Program-made: the position numbers and the translations under genes
Part shown: positions 42,701 through 51,975 of the stretch, piece by piece
How the letters are laid out: the number at the start of each line of letters is the position of its first letter
Numbering within the stretch: position 1 is the stretch's first letter
Assembly (NCBI RefSeq): GCF_000143415.4
Contig: NW_003314377.1
Location: 262,240 to 326,239, forward strand
From: Selaginella moellendorffii
Lineage: Eukaryota; Streptophyta; Lycopodiopsida; Selaginellales; Selaginellaceae
DNA length: 64,000 nt
Reading direction: 5' to 3'
Notes under the pieces: model-generated
The model's input: the letters and a program-made list of their open reading frames with translations, nothing else
Databases searched by the model: none
What the model was told of the DNA's origin: nothing

Positions 42701-42969
42701 CCGAGCGTTGGGACAATTGGAGCGGTGGAAAGCTAGAACGGCAGTTGTTGCGTTTGTGACGTGATATTTGAGTCGCGAAGGGTAAACTTTTTCAAGCAGT
42801 TTTTGCGGAGGCCAGTATATAGGCCGCGGTATTTCCGGTTTGTACGCTAATTGAGCACCCTTTTGATTGGCTCATCTTCGTGTCTTTGGTGTCCAGCCTT
42901 CATTAGAAACTGGTTTAAATCGCAGGTAGCTGCTGCTGAATCTTCCTTTAAGAAATCAAGGTTTTGTTC

Positions 42970-43550
42970 CATCAGAAGGTTCACAGCCTGGAAGTTCTAG
43001 CCTCACTGGAGATGGAACTCCGGACAGGACAGATATCTCTTCTGTTTAGAGGGAACTGCTCAGGGTGTTAGACATGTCAGGGAATCAGTTCAGCTGGACG
43101 ATCACGAGCCGGCAACATGATCTCTGGCTCGTCCTTCTCGGGGGTACATGGAGCTGCTAGGCCTTTGGCGCGATGGGATCTTTCGCGACTGCGTGGCTCT
43201 CCACCCCCGTCCAAAAGCAAACTCCGGAATGTCATGCTCGGCTCTACATCTCTCAGCCATCCAAGTGGGTGTGCGGGCTTGGAAGTGCTCGAACAACGTT
43301 TCGGAAGAGCTGTGTGGGCCGTATCTTGTCTCTCAGCTTGGGCAGACTCTTTGAGTTTGCTCGGATCTCTCGGTGAACCGGTTGGAGGGGCTGGTTCTGA
43401 AGGACTAAGTGGTGGAAACCCTGCTACGGTCGGATAGCAACAAAGAGCTCACGGAGAACAGCTTGAAGGACAGCTCCAGGCGAGCTCGTGTGGAGGATCC
43501 TTGGTACCGCTCTCGTCCCAGTACCGTGAGACTCCACCAGAAAGATGGTG
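42970..43550 (+). pseudogene. Leucine-rich-repeat remnant, unit 4
   Basis: VLDMSGNQFSWTIT and the later LSLGRLFEFARIS stretch are present, with internal deletions. Fragment. Confidence 0.48.
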
Positions 43551-43766
43551 AGCGACGAAGCCAATTGGCTGGAGCCGTGACTTCCTTCTTCGTCTCGAGT
43601 ATTTGGTCGCGTGTCCCGTCCACATGGTAAGCCACGGAATTGTTTCTTAGTTGCTCAAATCTTAATTCTTTCTGATCTCCAGGTTGGTAATCACCAACTA
43701 AGAGGAATTTCTTGCATTGAGGTGGAGTTCGGTAGGCGACGAAGAAAAACTTTCCAGGATCGGAGG

Positions 43767-45057
43767 ATGAAAACTTACAGCCCGAGCTTGCTGTTCTTCG
43801 TGCTCCTCTTCTCCGCCGCGGCACTGCTACTCATATGGGTTCTCGACATAAATTCCGACTCCGCGATGATGTCCCGGAGCCGAACTATGGGATCAAACTT
43901 CCGCATCAGCAACAACACCACAAGCTACAACGGCAGGGACACTTGCAGGAGTAGGAAGGAGTACGACTTCTACAGCCGCCGAAGATCGACGAGCTTCGAG
44001 CCATCCGAGTCGCTCCAACGGAAAATCCTAGAGTACGAGGCTTTGTACGGGAGGTGCGCTCCGGGGTCCGAGCAGTGCGCGAACTGTAGTACATGCGGCT
44101 ACCTCGTCTACGTTCCCGCCAGCCAGGGGATCGGCAACAAGGTGGTGGCTATAGTAGCAGCGTTTCTCTACCCGCTGCTCACCGACAGGACGATGCTGAT
44201 CTCGAGGTTGGAGAACCTGGACACGCTCTTCTGCGAGCCGTTTCCATCCAGCTCCTGGCTGCTGCCGTCGAGCTGGAAGCACCTCGAGTTGGCGCCGTGG
44301 GACGCCTCCAAGTGGATTGGGAGCCTGGCGGGTTCGCCAACTGCAGCCGCGGCGTCGACGTGAGCTTCCCCGAGGTGGTGGTGGCCTAGGACAAGGCCTT
44401 CTTCTGCCAAGACCACAGCAGGAGGCCATGTTCCATCTCCTGGTGTGTTGCTTCCCAGTGACTTCGTGTGGGACAAGGCGGCCAGGTACTACGACGCGTA
44501 CCTGGCCCAGGCCGAGCTTCTAGTCGGGGTCCAGCTGCGAAACCACATCTGCCCAACCTCGCCGAGGATACGTTCGACTGCCTGGTGCAACAAGGCGCGC
44601 TCGCAAACACCGCCCAGGAGCGAGCTCCCAGATCGTCGGTGAGGAAGAACAGCAAGAAGGTGGCGGTACTGGTGGTGTCGCTCAACTCGCAGTACTCGGA
44701 GACGCTCAACAGCAAGGTACTGGGATACGATCTAGCGGACGGCTCCTCGGTGTCCATCCACCAGCCGAGTGTGGAGGGCGTGCAAAACACAGGGAACTTG
44801 GATCAGCACAGGCGGTGATGGAGATCTACTTGCTGTTGATGAGCGATGTCCTGGTGACGAGCCCGCCATCCACGTTTGGCTACTCGGCGGCGGGGCTGGC
44901 GGGCGTGCGGCCCGTGCAGTTCGTGTGCGACCAGAACAAGAGCGTGGTTTGCTCGGTGAGGGAGACGATGGAGCCGTGCTACCACGTTTATCCGGCTCAG
45001 TTCGCGCTGGGCAACATTGAAAAGTGCGAATGCGGCGTGGGTTTCAGACTAGTCTAA
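43767..45057 (+). pseudogene. GT37 fucosyltransferase-like pseudogene, unit 4
   Basis: ATG 43767; signal anchor, stem and N-terminal catalytic part are open to about 44340, where one C is missing in AGSPNCSRG. About 140-190 bp covering the VVVAYLDYNYRD...LYNVPTF region is deleted around 44388-44415. The VGVQLRNH region, VVSLNSQYSE and TSPPSTFGYSAAGLAGVRP are readable in different frames, with a further deletion near 44805. Ends at TAA 45057. The breaks do not coincide with those of units 1 or 2. Confidence 0.85.
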
Positions 45058-45414
45058 AGGACGTTCTTAGAAAGGATGTTGTCTTAGAAAGTTCTTAAAG
45101 CTTTTAAGATTTTATTTTCTTTCTCGTGATAAGTTGCTCCTTGGGTGCATCGCGTCTTTTGTAGATTTGCGTGGTCAGCTAGCTCATGCTCTTAGCCCAC
45201 GCAAAGTTGCGCATAAGCTGCCTTGAAATCCCACATACACGGAAAAAGTAATTTGGTGCCAGACTTCAAATGGCGAACTGTCTTTTTGTCCAGGACTTTG
45301 AAAAGCTGCTCGTATAGGTGTTCTGGCTTGGAAGCTAACGAGTCTTGTTTTGACAGATGGCACGCGCAAAGGACTTGACTGTTTAGCAAGCCCGGTGGAG
45401 AACTTTTGTGTGAA
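45058..45414. other. Spacer between GT37 and peptide gene, unit 4
   Basis: Non-coding; TATAAAA at 45415-45421 precedes the peptide gene. Confidence 0.5.
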
Positions 45415-45519
45415 TATAAAACACTGGAGGCCCATTGGATCCAATCGTATCGGAGCAAGCACAGCTCTTGGTTCTTATACAACGATATCATCACTATGTT
45501 TAGTGCTTTTGTGGCTGGA

Positions 45520-45762
45520 ATGGATCGTGGAAAGATACTTCTTGCCATCGCATTGGTGATCATGATCAGCGGCAACATCGAATGTTGCAGGCCGCGCTCG
45601 TTTTCGGTGATGAGCCGGCAGGCCGAGCTTTTCAATTCCGAATTGCGCCTTCCTGTTGTTAACAAGATCCACACTCTTCTCGAAAGAACCTCCCGGAGAA
45701 TGGTCATCCAGGGTCAGCCCACGCCAGCTCCCGGGCCTTCCGGGTGCTGCCACGATAATTGA
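45520..45762 (+). CDS. Small secreted-peptide precursor, diverged motif, unit 4
   Basis: 80 residues. Signal peptide (MDRGKILLAIALVIMIS) and middle part conserved, then RR (59-60). The C-terminus reads QPTPAPGPSGCCHDN: PPSGPS of the other copies has become APGPS, and two cysteines follow. The frame is intact. It may have a changed receptor preference or be under relaxed constraint; sequence alone cannot tell. Confidence 0.58.
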   Translation: MDRGKILLAIALVIMISGNIECCRPRSFSVMSRQAELFNSELRLPVVNKIHTLLERTSRRMVIQGQPTPAPGPSGCCHDN

Positions 45763-45989
45763 AGAGGCGGACAGCCATGTGGCTGACACCTCACGCTTCG
45801 AGACACGTCAGGCTCTTTTCATCTAAATCCTCCACCTTCCCCACCTCCGCTCCCTCCCATTACAGTCACACATCAATTTACCCAGCTTGCGTCCATGAGG
45901 CGGTTGTCTCACCAAGGTGAAGGGAAATGATAAAGGCAACTTTCCATTTTTCCTTGGCTTGAGAGCTGCGTGGAATTCCCAGAAGTTCC

Positions 45990-46404
45990 AGTCCAGCAAG
46001 TAAAGTCTCCACAAGACTTTCAGGGATGTCTTGTACAGCTGCGAGCAATCAGCCGTGGTGGTGGCTTGCCCTTGTTCTGGCGAGAAGATCTGCAAAGAGG
46101 AGCGGCTGCAGTGAGTCTTGAAGATTCGCAGGTCGTTCGGATTGGGCATTGGGCAGCACTGGCAAAGGCAGATTTTCTCCCACTTGACTGATGGAGTCTC
46201 ATTGAAATGCACGTCTGTTGCGATGATCAGCGCCTTTGAGACAGGATTGTAGACCTTGTAAGCCTTGTGTTCAATGCTATAACCTAGAAACATGCCTCGT
46301 TCGCTTGTTGGAGTGAGTTTTTTTCTAGTTTTAGAGGGGATATCAACGCCTTGGAAGGTGCGGTAATCCATTCGAATTCCACTTTTTGCAAGAACCCTTG
46401 ACAA
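45990..46404 (-). pseudogene. Copia integrase fossil, unit 4
   Basis: Longest open version of the fossil: LTPTSERGMFLGYSIEHKAY, VYNPVSKALIIATDVHFNE. Read on the minus strand. Otherwise as in the other units. Confidence 0.7.
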
Positions 46405-46434
46405 TCCTGGACCTCAACATTGGCATGTCTATGT

Positions 46435-46740
46435 TTCCTTACAGTCTTAAGGCCAAGAGTCAAGCTTACTGGGCTGGCTTTGGCTATATTGTTTAGCCTT
46501 CACAATGCAGTTGGCAGCAAGAAGCAGAGCGTCGTTGCCTGCTCCAGCTGTGAGGCGGAGGCTAGTTCCGCATGCAAAGAGGCCATCTGGCTTCGCCGCC
46601 TCCTCAACGACACCCGGCCCAACACCAATCTACAGTGACAATCAAGGCTACATCGCCTCGAGCAAACATCACAAGATTAATTCCCGGACCAAACACGCAC
46701 CACGCTGGGAGACACGTCCGGTTCTTTCCATGTTCTTGTG
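46435..46740 (+). pseudogene. Copia RNase H fossil, unit 4
   Basis: Same as in the other units, with a deletion near its start (46425). Confidence 0.72.
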
Positions 46741-46794
46741 ATTCTAATCTCGATAATGCAATCTTAATTGAACATCACCACAGCCTGGAAATCA

Positions 46795-47472
46795 CTGCTC
46801 ATCAGGATTAAGTTGAGCGTGTCCTGGAGTGTTGAGATTGAGAGGGCTGTCGTTTGGCCATACGAGTAGAATCTGTGTGATCCATATACCTGAGATTGAT
46901 CGATGAGAATCGAGGATAGAACAGAAGGAGAGCTTACCACTCCCAGTACGACGCCGTTGAAAGCAGTGTGAAACTCAAAGCTTGGTGTCTTGTATTCTGG
47001 CCTTGGATACGCGAAGAGAACGAGAAATGACATGCTTGTCCAGAACGGAAGAACTGCAAAAAGAGTGTCTTTTGTTCGTCGTATCATCTAACTGGATTTT
47101 GGCAGCATACCGTTTTCACCCTCCGTGACAAATTGGTCGATATGATCGTCAACGCAGCACCAAAACATCAATAGGCACAAGCCAATGGGAATCCCCGCAT
47201 AGACATCGATGGGCGTGTGCATGCCCAAGTAAAGTCTCCCTGGAAAAAGCAAGGAACACGTTACACCACGCTGAGCAAAGACAACTTGGCCGTTCTTACC
47301 GTAAGCAACAAGAACAATCACGAGGCAGATGATTCCCAACACAAGCCACCACACGCGAGAATCGCTTGGAAACTGCTGGTGGTTCATGAAGTAATTAAAG
47401 AGATACCTGGAGAAAGACAAACAAAGAACAAAGTAAGACAATGGAATGGATCACCTCGGCACGCGAATACCG
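46795..47472 (-). pseudogene. Captured fragment of a sphingoid-phosphate phosphatase (SPP1/LCB-P phosphatase-like) gene
   Basis: Present only in unit 4, replacing a few bases of the unit. The minus strand reads three exon pieces: FPSDSRVWWLVLGIICLVIVLVAYG; after an intron with GTAAGA...TTTCCAG, RLYLGMHTPIDVYAGIPIG, WCCVDDHIDQFVTEGEN; and after a second intron ending TTTTTGCAG, LPFWTSMSFLVLFAYPRPEY. RLYLGMHTPIDV is the third part of the PAP2 phosphatase signature, and the DDHIDQFV wording fits plant ER long-chain-base phosphate phosphatases. Introns are retained, so it was captured as DNA rather than from mRNA. The start, first catalytic motifs and end are missing. Confidence 0.72.
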
Positions 47473-47510
47473 CCAAACAATCTGATCTCGTGCACAGCAT
47501 GAAATGAACA

Positions 47511-47663
47511 TGTTGAAAACTAAGGAAGAAGAGAAAAACTCTTATCGCTTAGATATCATCATCACTATACATATACAAGGTGAGAGTCGTGACTCTCCAG
47601 ATCCACCACGTGTCACCACGTGTCTCAGCCGTACGGTGATTTCGAATGTACTACATCCTCACA
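47511..47663. mobile_element. Solo LTR (copia-like)
   Basis: 153 bp beginning TGTTGAAAAC and ending CATCCTCACA, flanked by GAACA on both sides (47506-47510 and 47664-47668), and absent from the same site in units 1-3. Contains two CACGTG boxes (47607-47612 and 47617-47622). Most likely left after recombination between two LTRs. Confidence 0.85.
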
Positions 47664-47927
47664 GAACATTCTTTGTGCCTCTCCCGATAGAGCCATACAG
47701 AACCTTCTCATGTCCAGCCACTCGATTATTATATGCAGCACACTCAAATACATCCAGGTAAATCTCGAAATCCTCTCAAAGTAGGCTAAAGGAGATACTT
47801 TCTGAACTTGCCAAAAGCCTCTTCTAACACATGCTTGAGGATTAGAGAGGGCTTGGGTGAGTTGGCAAAGTGTAGTTTTGGTCTTTCTCTTGAAGATCAT
47901 GGACCTCACTTCACTACCGCATAAAGG

Positions 47928-48260
47928 GATCACTGCGTTTGCTCATTGTGGCGAGGGCGAGAAAGTCCTCGATGGGAGTGTGGAAGGTGACATTCCGGCC
48001 TGCGCCTACATCAGCTCCGTGAATCGCAACAAGGATTTCTTTCTTCTTGTGACAGAGGATTTTAGGATCGCGCCAGGCAGGGATCACTTCGTCTGCATGA
48101 TCGATATCTTCGGCCGTGGCAGGCAACTGGAGAATGCTGAGGAATTGCTGCGTGCCATGCCGTTTGTGCCGGATGCTCTGGTTTGTAATGTTTCGGGCAT
48201 TGGATCGACGTATGTGCTGGCAAATCGCTTCAAGAGAGTGTTTAAAATGGAAATTGGCGG
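47928..48260 (+). pseudogene. PPR-protein fragment, unit 4
   Basis: APGRDHFVCMIDIFGRGRQLENAEELL and MPFVPDALV are kept, i.e. both DHF and RQL are present. The VASCRSHYD part is deleted near 48187. Confidence 0.7.
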
Positions 48261-48399
48261 GAAAGCGATGTGTTTGTTTTTTATTCTATCTATCTGTGCT
48301 TACGAAAGTCTCCACTATCGAAAGGTGAGAGCTTTGAAAAAATAATTTATTTATATATGTAACTTAGTCAAGTCAGCCTCGCAACCTTTGGAGAAACTT

Positions 48400-49065
48400 T
48401 CAAGTCATGCCGATGAGCTCTCTCAGCTTCTGGATGAGACCACGGTCGTCAATCTGGAATGCTTTCGCGATCACGTCGTCATTGATTGGAGGATTGGAAT
48501 CAAACACCGCCTTGGCCACCTGAGTCGCCCCGGGGTTTTGGCTGTTGAAGCCAGCCATCGCAACCGCAGGCTCCTTTCCAACGTTGAGCTGGAAGTGAAC
48601 GAGTCCCCGAGGGAAGACGAACAGATCTCCGGGATAGAGCATTTGGGCGAAGAGCTTGTTGTCCGGCAAGGTGGTGACGAATCCGACTAAGAGGTTCCCA
48701 TGCACGAGGAAGAGCAGCTCGGATCCTCGGGGATGGACGTGGGGGGGATTGGTGCCGCCGGGAGCATAGTCAACGCGGGCAAAAGCTACACCAAAGGTGT
48801 TGAGACCGGGGAAATTGTTGACACTCGCCAGCGTGACGTTGGAGCCGAGCTTGTTGTCGGTGTTCCCGGGAGTCGCCAGCAGGCTCGACTTGAAGTCCTC
48901 GGCTTTCACATCAGCGGCCGCCTTGCAGACCACGCCGTTTACTTTGATCTTGGAGCCATTGTCTGCAACGCAAAAGTCCTGCAGCATATCTTCATCCGCG
49001 GCATGCACAAACAAGATGGAGCTGATTGCTAGGAGGAAGGATAGAACAAAACGAAGATGAGCCAT
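48400..49065 (-). CDS. Germin-like protein, unit 4
   Basis: 221 residues; on reading, the protein is identical to unit 1 although there are silent base changes. All hallmarks are present: signal peptide to about residue 22, Cys32/Cys48, NVT at 76, cupin ligands His109, His111, Glu116 and His157. Start at 49065 as in the other copies; TATA box upstream. Protein identity with silent changes between the outermost units suggests purifying selection or gene conversion. Confidence 0.95.
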   Translation of the reverse strand: MAHLRFVLSFLLAISSILFVHAADEDMLQDFCVADNGSKIKVNGVVCKAAADVKAEDFKSSLLATPGNTDNKLGSNVTLASVNNFPGLNTFGVAFARVDYAPGGTNPPHVHPRGSELLFLVHGNLLVGFVTTLPDNKLFAQMLYPGDLFVFPRGLVHFQLNVGKEPAVAMAGFNSQNPGATQVAKAVFDSNPPINDDVIAKAFQIDDRGLIQKLRELIGMT

Positions 49066-49115
49066 CTTGCGAGCTTGGAAAAGACTGATGGAGCTATATG
49101 AGGGAGGGGCAGGCA

Positions 49116-49122
49116 TTTTATA
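49116..49122 (-). promoter_or_regulatory. TATA box of germin-like gene, unit 4
   Basis: Minus-strand TATAAAA. Confidence 0.75.
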
Positions 49123-49129
49123 GCCGGAG

Positions 49130-49585
49130 GAGGGGAGGCGAGGTCCTTTGGACGACTTCGTCGTGAATCGTGCACGATTTTAGGTACACGGTCTTCTCTT
49201 CCCTTCTATTTCATTTTTTACTCTTGCTGTCCGCGTAACACAATCTGATTTGTTTGCTGCCAAGTCGTCTCAGAAGTTTTCTTCTACCGGCTTGTCTAGA
49301 GCCGTCAAAATCATCTTTTCTGTGTGTAGATAATGACGACCTTGGTTTTGATGGTAGGAACCGGTCTCAGTGAAACTCGAGTTTTACAAGGTCTTACACT
49401 AAATTGCTTTATTCTTCTTAGCACCAGAGACTTTTTATGTGTGGAGTTTTAACGGAATTATGGGTATAGTATGGTTATCAATTTTGTAGACAACTGTGTT
49501 GTCAGAAGGATACCTACTCACATAGTCAATAGCCATTGTGATTATTGTTTGCATCATTGCCAAGGACAAAATAGAATGTTTATTG
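49130..49585. other. Upstream region of germin-like gene, unit 4
   Basis: Intergenic; similar to the other units with small deletions. Confidence 0.5.
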
Positions 49586-49740
49586 AAATTGTTTTAGAAA
49601 AGAAAAGGTTTATTAAATGAAAAGTGACCTAAAGCTAATCAATAAAACTGTAATATGATATAATAATTAATAAAATCATATTTTTATCATAGATTTATTT
49701 CTATTTTACTACATTCTACAACCATTCCTTATTGATAAGG
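49586..49740. other. AT-rich insertion private to unit 4
   Basis: About 155 bp between GTTTATTG and GCTGCCACTTT, which are adjacent in units 1-3. Very AT-rich, non-coding. TTATTG occurs at both borders, which may be a target duplication, but no inverted ends are clear. Confidence 0.55.
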
Positions 49741-49803
49741 GCTGCCACTTTATTAATCAATTTAATGCAATAAACTTATGATATTGGAAAGTTTTATAAT
49801 TTG

Positions 49804-50075
49804 TTAGTTAGAACGACAAAACTGTTATTTAATTAAAAATTAATGTATATAACTTAGTTATATTCAAGAGTAAAGATATTACAATTCAGATTTAAATAAC
49901 AAAAAATTGATAAATACATTCTTATAAAAGTTACAACAAAAATAGTCATTATAATCCAGTAAAAAAATTATTATTTATTTTTTAATTTTTTTCCTTATTA
50001 TAGATATAAAAAACAAACAAATAATACTAGTTGTAAAAAATTATTAAAATTAAAAATTAAAAATTATTCTTATTG
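49804..50075. other. AT-rich non-coding DNA
   Basis: Poly-A/T-rich stretch between the array and element E. Nothing recognised. Confidence 0.6.
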
Positions 50076-50251
50076 TGTGAGTGCTTGGAATATAGAAAGG
50101 GAATATAAAAAATGTGCATATTAATTAGCCCAAAAACCCTAATTTATATACAAGAGTGAGTGGTTCAAATTGAAACCAATCTGATGGTTACCAAAATCCT
50201 ACTACTCTAATATTAGTATATAGCATTGTAGCCATACATTTGGCCCTCACA
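50076..50251 (-). repeat. 3' LTR of element E
   Basis: 176 bp, pairs with 58698-58872; also related to the LTR of element G at 58950-59126. Confidence 0.88.
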
Positions 50252-50335
50252 TCATCCCCTCCTTTCGGAATAATGGAAAACCATCAGGGTTTTTTTGTAG
50301 ACAGGCTAAGATCTAAAGAAATGTCAGGAGGAGGC

Positions 50336-51975
50336 TGTAAGCGACTAAATTTTCCATTCTACTTTAGTCACTTAACCACACCTCCGACCACTTGGAGGAG
50401 TCTCATTCACAACCTCCATCAGTCCAATTCAGGACTTGGGACTTGCTAGCCCCAAGAATGGCATCCATGCCACTCCACACTTGCACCTGGTCCAAGTGCT
50501 CCACGTGTCCGGTCCTGAGACCGACACCCAAAGGTACCACTAACATCTCGGCCCGTTACGCTAAGGCCATGGCCATTCACCTTTACTGCACTAGTGGTTC
50601 AACACCACTTGCATCACCACCCCGTCTCTCCAAGACTGGGCCATGTGTCCACGAGTGGTCATCCTAGATCCACTCCTTAGCATCCTTAGGATGCCCACAG
50701 ACCTGGGGAGCTGCCTTCCCCAAAGTCCCTTTGTCAGTTCCTACCAAGTCCCTTTCTGCCCCTGGCCGTGTTTGCCAACACTGCCACTGGATCGAGGCCC
50801 ACAGGCACGACCACTAAGTCCCACGGTCCTCTGGGACTTCCTCACCACATGACTGTGTCCTTGGTCACTACCCCAGAGGACTGCTCCTCTTCCTTTCCAC
50901 AGTCTGGGCCTTTGGGACAACATTTCGGAACACCGTGGCCTTACGCGAGCCACCTGGGTACTCTCCCCATCTATCGCCTTTAGGTGCTCTAGCCATGGGC
51001 TTAGAGCGGGTTCCGTTGAGCCACACCAGGTATCCAAGTAGGTAGTGCCACCCACACTTGGACTGGGAGCATCGGCCAGTCGATCTCCCGGGGGAACTAG
51101 AGCCGGCTCTTGAACACTTCACCAAGCTACCCCGCTTGTCGGTCCGTGTTCACTCTAGTCTTGGACTTCCCAGTGGGCAGCTCATCACCCAACACTGGGT
51201 CCGGCCTTCCTGGGCCAAACTGGCCTTTCCTGGCCAAACTGGCTCCACTGCAGTCCTCCCCCTACTATACTTTTGGGGCTCACCAAACCCCCCAGGGTCT
51301 GGGAGACGAACGCTTTGGGCTTTCACCCTCTCAGGCTCCGGACTCGGACTCGGACTCGGACTCGGACTCGGACTCGGATTCGGACTCGGACTCGGGCTCG
51401 GGTTCGGGCTCGGTCTTGGCCTCGGCCTCGGTCTCGGTCCCGATCTCGGTCTCGGTCTCGGTCTCAGTCTCGGTCCCGGTCTCCGTCTCGACTTCGGACT
51501 CCATCTCGGACTCCATCTCGGACTCCATCTCGGGTCCATCTCGGACTCCATCTCGGACTCCATCTCGGGTCCATCTCGGACTCCATCTCGGACTCCATCT
51601 TGGACTCCATCTCGGACTCCACTTCGGACTCCAACTCGGGTCCATCTCGGGTCCACCTCGGACTCCAACTCGAGTCCATCTCGGACTCCACTTCGGACTC
51701 CAACTCGAGTCCATCTCGGACTCCAACTCGAGTCCATTTCGGACACTCCCACGTGTCATGTGTTGGTCCTTTTGGGTCCCTTTTTGGAGCCTCGCCTTTT
51801 GCTCGCTTCGTGCTCGTTCCTCGAGCACTTCGTTGGGAGTTCCACTCCCGCTCTTGACTTTTCAAGTCGGAGCTTTTGGTCCAAACGTGTTACGCTCGTT
51901 TGGCTCTCGCTTCGGCCACTACCATGTGGCGCCCTTCCGGCTCCACTTTGGGGCCTAGGGATTTTGTGTCTCACA
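50336..51975 (-). repeat. 3' LTR of element F (1640 bp)
   Basis: Same as 56037-57768 except for the length of the internal minisatellite. Confidence 0.93.
51339..51735. repeat. Minisatellite in the 3' LTR of F
   Basis: Consists of (GGACTC)n, then (GGTCTC)-like hexamers, then a 12-bp unit GGACTCCATCTC repeated with variants. Because the period is a multiple of three and contains no stop, long meaningless open frames appear in most frames. Confidence 0.95.

Larger units (their letters stand above)
40730..49803 (+). repeat. Segmental duplication unit 4 (right end of array)
   Basis: 9.1 kb; full gene order plus three private insertions (46795-47472, 47511-47668, 49586-49740). Ends at TTTTATAATTTG (49803), after which the sequence is unrelated AT-rich DNA. 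Confidence 0.92.

Noticed and set aside
50076-50251. Solo LTR at 50076-50251
   Set aside because: It pairs with 58698-58872 as the two ends of element E, with matching ATTG flanks.
51330-51735. CRISPR-like regular repeats
   Set aside because: Simple tandem repeats without unique spacers, in a plant LTR.
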